From assembly GCA_964228555.1 (NCBI GenBank), contig CAXQZU010000017.1:1-64000 (forward strand): a stretch of 64,000 bases of DNA, read 5' to 3'. Position 1 is the first letter of the stretch; every line of letters begins with the position of its first letter. The stretch comes from CAXQZU01 sp964228555. Lineage in GTDB: Bacteria; Planctomycetota; PLA2; JAEUHO01. Under the pieces are notes generated by a model, which ran no database searches, was not told the origin of the DNA, and saw nothing but the letters and a program-made list of their open reading frames with translations. Below are positions 61,202 to 64,000 of the stretch, piece after piece. The translations under genes and the position numbers were made by a program.

Positions 61202-63082
61202 TCACTCGCCCAGCACCACGTCCACCGCCAGCTCCTGGCCCTCGCGCAGCAGGCGCACGGGCACGGGCCTGCCGGGCTCCAGCCGGCGCAGCACCTCCTG
61301 CAGGTCTTGCAGGGTGCGCACCGGCTGGCCCGCCAGCGACAGCAGCACGTCGCCCGCGCGCAGCCCGGCGCTGGCGGCCGGGCCGCCGGGCGCCACGCCC
61401 GCCAGCGGCACGCCGCGCGCATCGGGCTCGCGGCCCGGCGTGATGCCCAGCCGCGCCCGGCGCGGGCTGCGCGGTGGATCGGTGTAGGCCAGCCGCTCGT
61501 CGCGGTTGCCCAGCACGGTGACGATGTCGGCCGTGAGGCGGGTGATGCGCAGGAGGTCCGTGAAGTTCACCTTCTCGACGTCATCGCTGGGCCGGTGGTA
61601 GTCGTCGTGCAGGCCCGTGAAGAGGAACAGCACGGGGATGCGCTTCTGGAAGAACGAGGTGCTGTCGCTGGGCGCGCTGCCCTGCGGGTCCCAGGACAGC
61701 TGCAGCCCGTGCGCCTTGTTGGCCTCGGCCACGAGGTCCTGCAGCCCGCGCGCCGTGCCCACGCCCCCCACCTCGAGGCGGCCGCCTTGCGAGCGGCCGA
61801 CCATGTCGAGGTTGACCATGGCCACCGTGTCGGCCAGCGGCAGCACGGGCTGCGCGACGTAGTGCAGCGATCCCAGCAGGCCCAGCTCCTCGCCGCTGAA
61901 CGAGAGGAACAGCAGCGAGCGCCGCGTGCGGTGCGCGGGCACGGCGAACCACTCGGCCAGCTCCAGCAAGGCCACCGTGCCCGAGCCGTTGTCGTCGGCG
62001 CCGTTGTGCACGGCCCCGCGCGCCTTGGGCCCGCCGAGGCTGGCGCCCCCGTTGCCCAGGCCCACGTGGTCGTGGTGCGCGCCGAGCACCAGCACCTCGC
62101 GCGCCAGCGCGGCATCGGTGCCGGGCAGGAAGCCCACCACGTTGGCGGTGTTGGCCTGCTGGGTTCGGCCCAGCGCCGTGACGAGGTCCACCGCCACGCC
62201 CTCGAGGCTGCAGGCACCCTGCGCCTCGCACGAGGCGGTCTCCAGCCGGTCGAGGTCCAGCCCGGCCAGCGCCACGAGGCGCTGCGCGGCGGCCCGCGTG
62301 AGCCATGCCACCGGCACCTGCGCGCTGCCCGTGGGCGCACCGATGTCCTGGTTCCACGGGAACAGGCCGTCCTGCTCCTCGCGCGCCGTGGCGCTGTCGT
62401 TGACGAGCAGCACGCCCGCGGCGCCGCGCTGGATGGCGGCGTTGATCTTGGCCAGCAGCGGCGCCTGCCGCAGCAGCGTGGGCTTGCCGGGCGGCGACTT
62501 GCGCAGCACCAGCACCACCTTGCCCTTCACGTCCAGCGCAGCGTAGTCGTCGTGGCCGTCGTCGGGGGCCGCGATGCCGAAGCCGCCGAACACCAGCGGG
62601 CCCTGCGCCCGCGCGGAAGCCGTCACCGACAGCGGGTTCCAGTCGCTGCCCACCTTGAGGTCCAGCGCCTCGTCGCCCTTCGTGCCCGCAGGCCCGCCCG
62701 GGCCCCGCGCCACCAGCGCGTTGCCCGGCCCCAGCACGGGCCGCGCCAGCACGTAGGGCTGGTACCAGCCCGAGGTGCCCCGCGCCTCGAGGCCCGCCCG
62801 CGCGAAGGCATCGGCCACGTAGCGCGCCGCGCGCTGCCCGCCGGGCTCGGCCGTCATGCGGCCCTCGAAGGCATCGCTGGCCAGCACCTCCAGATGCGCG
62901 CGCAGGTCCTCCACGCGCAGCTCGGGCCCCTGCGTGGGGGCCAGCGCCACGGGCGCCCCGGCCCAGGCCCACGCGTCCTCGGCCTGCACCGGCCGGCCGG
63001 GCAGCAGCGGCAGCGCAGCGCAGGCCAGCACGGCCAGCAGGCTCGTGCACAGGCGCGGGGAGAGGGCGCGACGCAAGGGCAT
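61202..63082 (-). CDS. Secreted M28-family zinc aminopeptidase with PA and PDZ domains
   Basis: This 626-residue exported peptidase has a signal peptide (LLAVLACAALPLLPGRPVQA). An N-terminal helical region is followed by a PA domain inserted at about 145-300 (GPLVFGGFGIAAPDDGHDDY, NDSATAREEQD). The catalytic domain supplies the zinc ligands: H336 (GAHHDHVG), D364 (GADDNGSG), E399 with base E398 (FSGEELGLLGS), D426 (NLDMVGR) and H496 (DYHRPSD). A C-terminal PDZ domain (about 545-626, RAGDVLLSLAGQPVRTLQDL) may recognise substrates or partners. The likely activity is release of N-terminal amino acids from peptides in the periplasm or outside. A -10 candidate is at 63128. Confidence 0.93.
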   Translation of the reverse strand: MPLRRALSPRLCTSLLAVLACAALPLLPGRPVQAEDAWAWAGAPVALAPTQGPELRVEDLRAHLEVLASDAFEGRMTAEPGGQRAARYVADAFARAGLEARGTSGWYQPYVLARPVLGPGNALVARGPGGPAGTKGDEALDLKVGSDWNPLSVTASARAQGPLVFGGFGIAAPDDGHDDYAALDVKGKVVLVLRKSPPGKPTLLRQAPLLAKINAAIQRGAAGVLLVNDSATAREEQDGLFPWNQDIGAPTGSAQVPVAWLTRAAAQRLVALAGLDLDRLETASCEAQGACSLEGVAVDLVTALGRTQQANTANVVGFLPGTDAALAREVLVLGAHHDHVGLGNGGASLGGPKARGAVHNGADDNGSGTVALLELAEWFAVPAHRTRRSLLFLSFSGEELGLLGSLHYVAQPVLPLADTVAMVNLDMVGRSQGGRLEVGGVGTARGLQDLVAEANKAHGLQLSWDPQGSAPSDSTSFFQKRIPVLFLFTGLHDDYHRPSDDVEKVNFTDLLRITRLTADIVTVLGNRDERLAYTDPPRSPRRARLGITPGREPDARGVPLAGVAPGGPAASAGLRAGDVLLSLAGQPVRTLQDLQEVLRRLEPGRPVPVRLLREGQELAVDVVLGE

Positions 63083-63122
63083 GCAGGCCTCGAGAGCAGG
63101 CGGCGGACGCCGCCCCGCGCCT

Positions 63123-63128
63123 AGGCTA
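63123..63128 (-). promoter_or_regulatory. -10 element for M28 peptidase-ogt-hydrolase operon
   Basis: TAGCCT on the minus strand predicts a start near 63116 and a leader of about 34 bases. Confidence 0.4.
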
Positions 63129-63160
63129 CCGCCCGCGCCCCTGGCTGGCCCCGCCCGCAG

Positions 63161-63166
63161 TAGGCT
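63161..63166 (+). promoter_or_regulatory. -10 element, leaderless TPR gene promoter
   Basis: TAGGCT ends six bases before the ATG at 63173, placing the predicted transcript start at the start codon. Confidence 0.5.
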
Positions 63167-63172
63167 GCCCGC

Positions 63173-64000
63173 ATGGCCCAGCCCGGCCCCGCTCCCCGGC
63201 CGTGCGTGCGGCTCGCCGGCCTGGCCGGCGCCGCCCTGCTGGCCTGCCTGCCGGCCCTCCCGGCACGGCCGGCGCGCGCCGACGAGGCCCTGCAGCAACG
63301 CCTGGAGCGCGAGCCCGCGGCCGCCGTGGCACTCGCGGTGGCAGCGCAGCGTGCGTCCCACGACAGCCTGCTGTGGATCGGGCTGGGCCACGTGGCGCGC
63401 TTCTCCTGCGATCTGGAGGCCGCGCACGCCTGCGCCACCGAGGCGCTGCGGCGCGCGCCGCTCTCCCCGGACGCGCATGCCCTGCAGGCCGAGGTGCTGC
63501 TGCTGGAGGCGCGCGCAGGGGAGGCACTGCACGCCACGGCGCGGGCGCTGGCGTGTCCCGGCGGGAGGGACTCGGCCAGCCTGTGGCGCGTGCGCGCGCT
63601 CGCACTGGTGGAGCTGCGGCGTCACGCCGAGGCGCGCGAGGCCGCCGCCCGTGCGTGCGCGCTGGACCCGGGCGATGCACGCGCGCTCTCGGCGCTGGCC
63701 CGTGCGGCCTACCACCTGCGCGACATGGACGCGGCGCGCGCGGCCTACCGCCTCGCCGTGGCCATCGACCCGCGCACGGAGGAAGCCAACCTGCGGCTCG
63801 GCCAGGGCTTCGGGCCGCCCGCCGAGGATCGCCCATGGGAGCAGGGTGCCTCGCGCGAGGCCTGGCAGGCCGGCATGGAGGCGCTGGAGGCGGGCGAGGC
63901 GGCGCGTGCGCTGGAGTGGCTGGAGCCGCTGGCGGCCCGCGAGCCCGGGCACTTCGCGTGGAGGCTGGCGCTGGGCAACGCGCTGGTGCTGCGCCGGCGC
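63173..64000 (+). CDS. Secreted TPR protein (3' end beyond window)
   Basis: The frame is open from the ATG at 63173 to the window edge (276 codons). It begins with a signal peptide (LAGLAGAALLACLPALPARPARA) and continues as TPR-like helical pairs (SLLWIGLGHVARFSCDLEAA, EAREAAARACALDPGDARAL, ARAAYRLAVAIDPRTEEANL). It is divergent from the M28 peptidase operon with 90 bases between starts. The missing C-terminus prevents assigning a role. The leaderless promoter spacing supports the start. Confidence 0.75.
   Translation, partial: MAQPGPAPRPCVRLAGLAGAALLACLPALPARPARADEALQQRLEREPAAAVALAVAAQRASHDSLLWIGLGHVARFSCDLEAAHACATEALRRAPLSPDAHALQAEVLLLEARAGEALHATARALACPGGRDSASLWRVRALALVELRRHAEAREAAARACALDPGDARALSALARAAYHLRDMDAARAAYRLAVAIDPRTEEANLRLGQGFGPPAEDRPWEQGASREAWQAGMEALEAGEAARALEWLEPLAAREPGHFAWRLALGNALVLRRR

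Overview
The window is about 75% G+C by sampled lines and gene dense: 57 protein genes, one tRNA, no rRNA, no CRISPR array and no transposase. Several traits together suggest a Planctomycetota-like bacterium: EF-hand/collagen-like secreted proteins, a diheme c-type cytochrome protein with a jelly-roll domain, VWA/HEAT proteins, TPR exoproteins, a signal peptidase I with a large insert, sigma-54-type regulators and an LPS-transport ATPase (so a diderm). The assignment is an inference from gene content; no rRNA marker is present.

Layout. 1-399: truncated secreted protein. 503-2792: a lower-G+C three-gene operon (GT2 glycosyltransferase, radical SAM/SPASM enzyme, P-loop kinase) beside tRNA(CAU); probably acquired. 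3409-6318: SRPBCC-epimerase fusion and class II photolyase. 6695-14357: large secreted or envelope proteins, a methyltransferase and a Kdo-kinase-like protein. 14521-18727: topoisomerase I and leucine dehydrogenase. 18744-22998: membrane protein, DinG, EF-hand lipoprotein, RsfS. 23082-25913: ABC exporter operon with a TPR partner. 26018-29415: HhH protein, NadC, DapF and small proteins. 29489-34883: rph-rdgB-lepA-lepB-lptB. 35145-38073: etfBA and envelope genes. 38095-43665: two-component system, BirA, membrane proteins, HTH protein. 43855-47350: cytochrome and EF-hand proteins. 47439-49971: RdgC-like pair, second Kdo-kinase-like protein, tiny Lys-rich gene with a strong terminator. 50115-56654: NtrB/NtrC-like pair divergent from two paralogous TPR proteins. 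56680-64000: oxidoreductase, DinB-like protein, second VWA protein, lipase-like hydrolase, Ogt, M28 peptidase and a truncated TPR protein.

The clearest system-level signal is in promoters. A TAnnnT hexamer lies exactly 6-9 bases before the start codon of many genes on both strands, including lepA, nadC, the photolyase, the rdgC-like gene and the ABC operon. The transcript would then begin at or within about three bases of the start codon, so leaderless mRNAs look common here. Other genes have the same hexamer farther upstream together with a Shine-Dalgarno sequence. The pattern also revises some starts.

The genes mix housekeeping functions (replication topology, NAD and lysine biosynthesis, translation, protein export, LPS transport, electron transfer), DNA repair (photolyase, DinG, Ogt, RdgB) and a large group of secreted or envelope proteins of unknown role.
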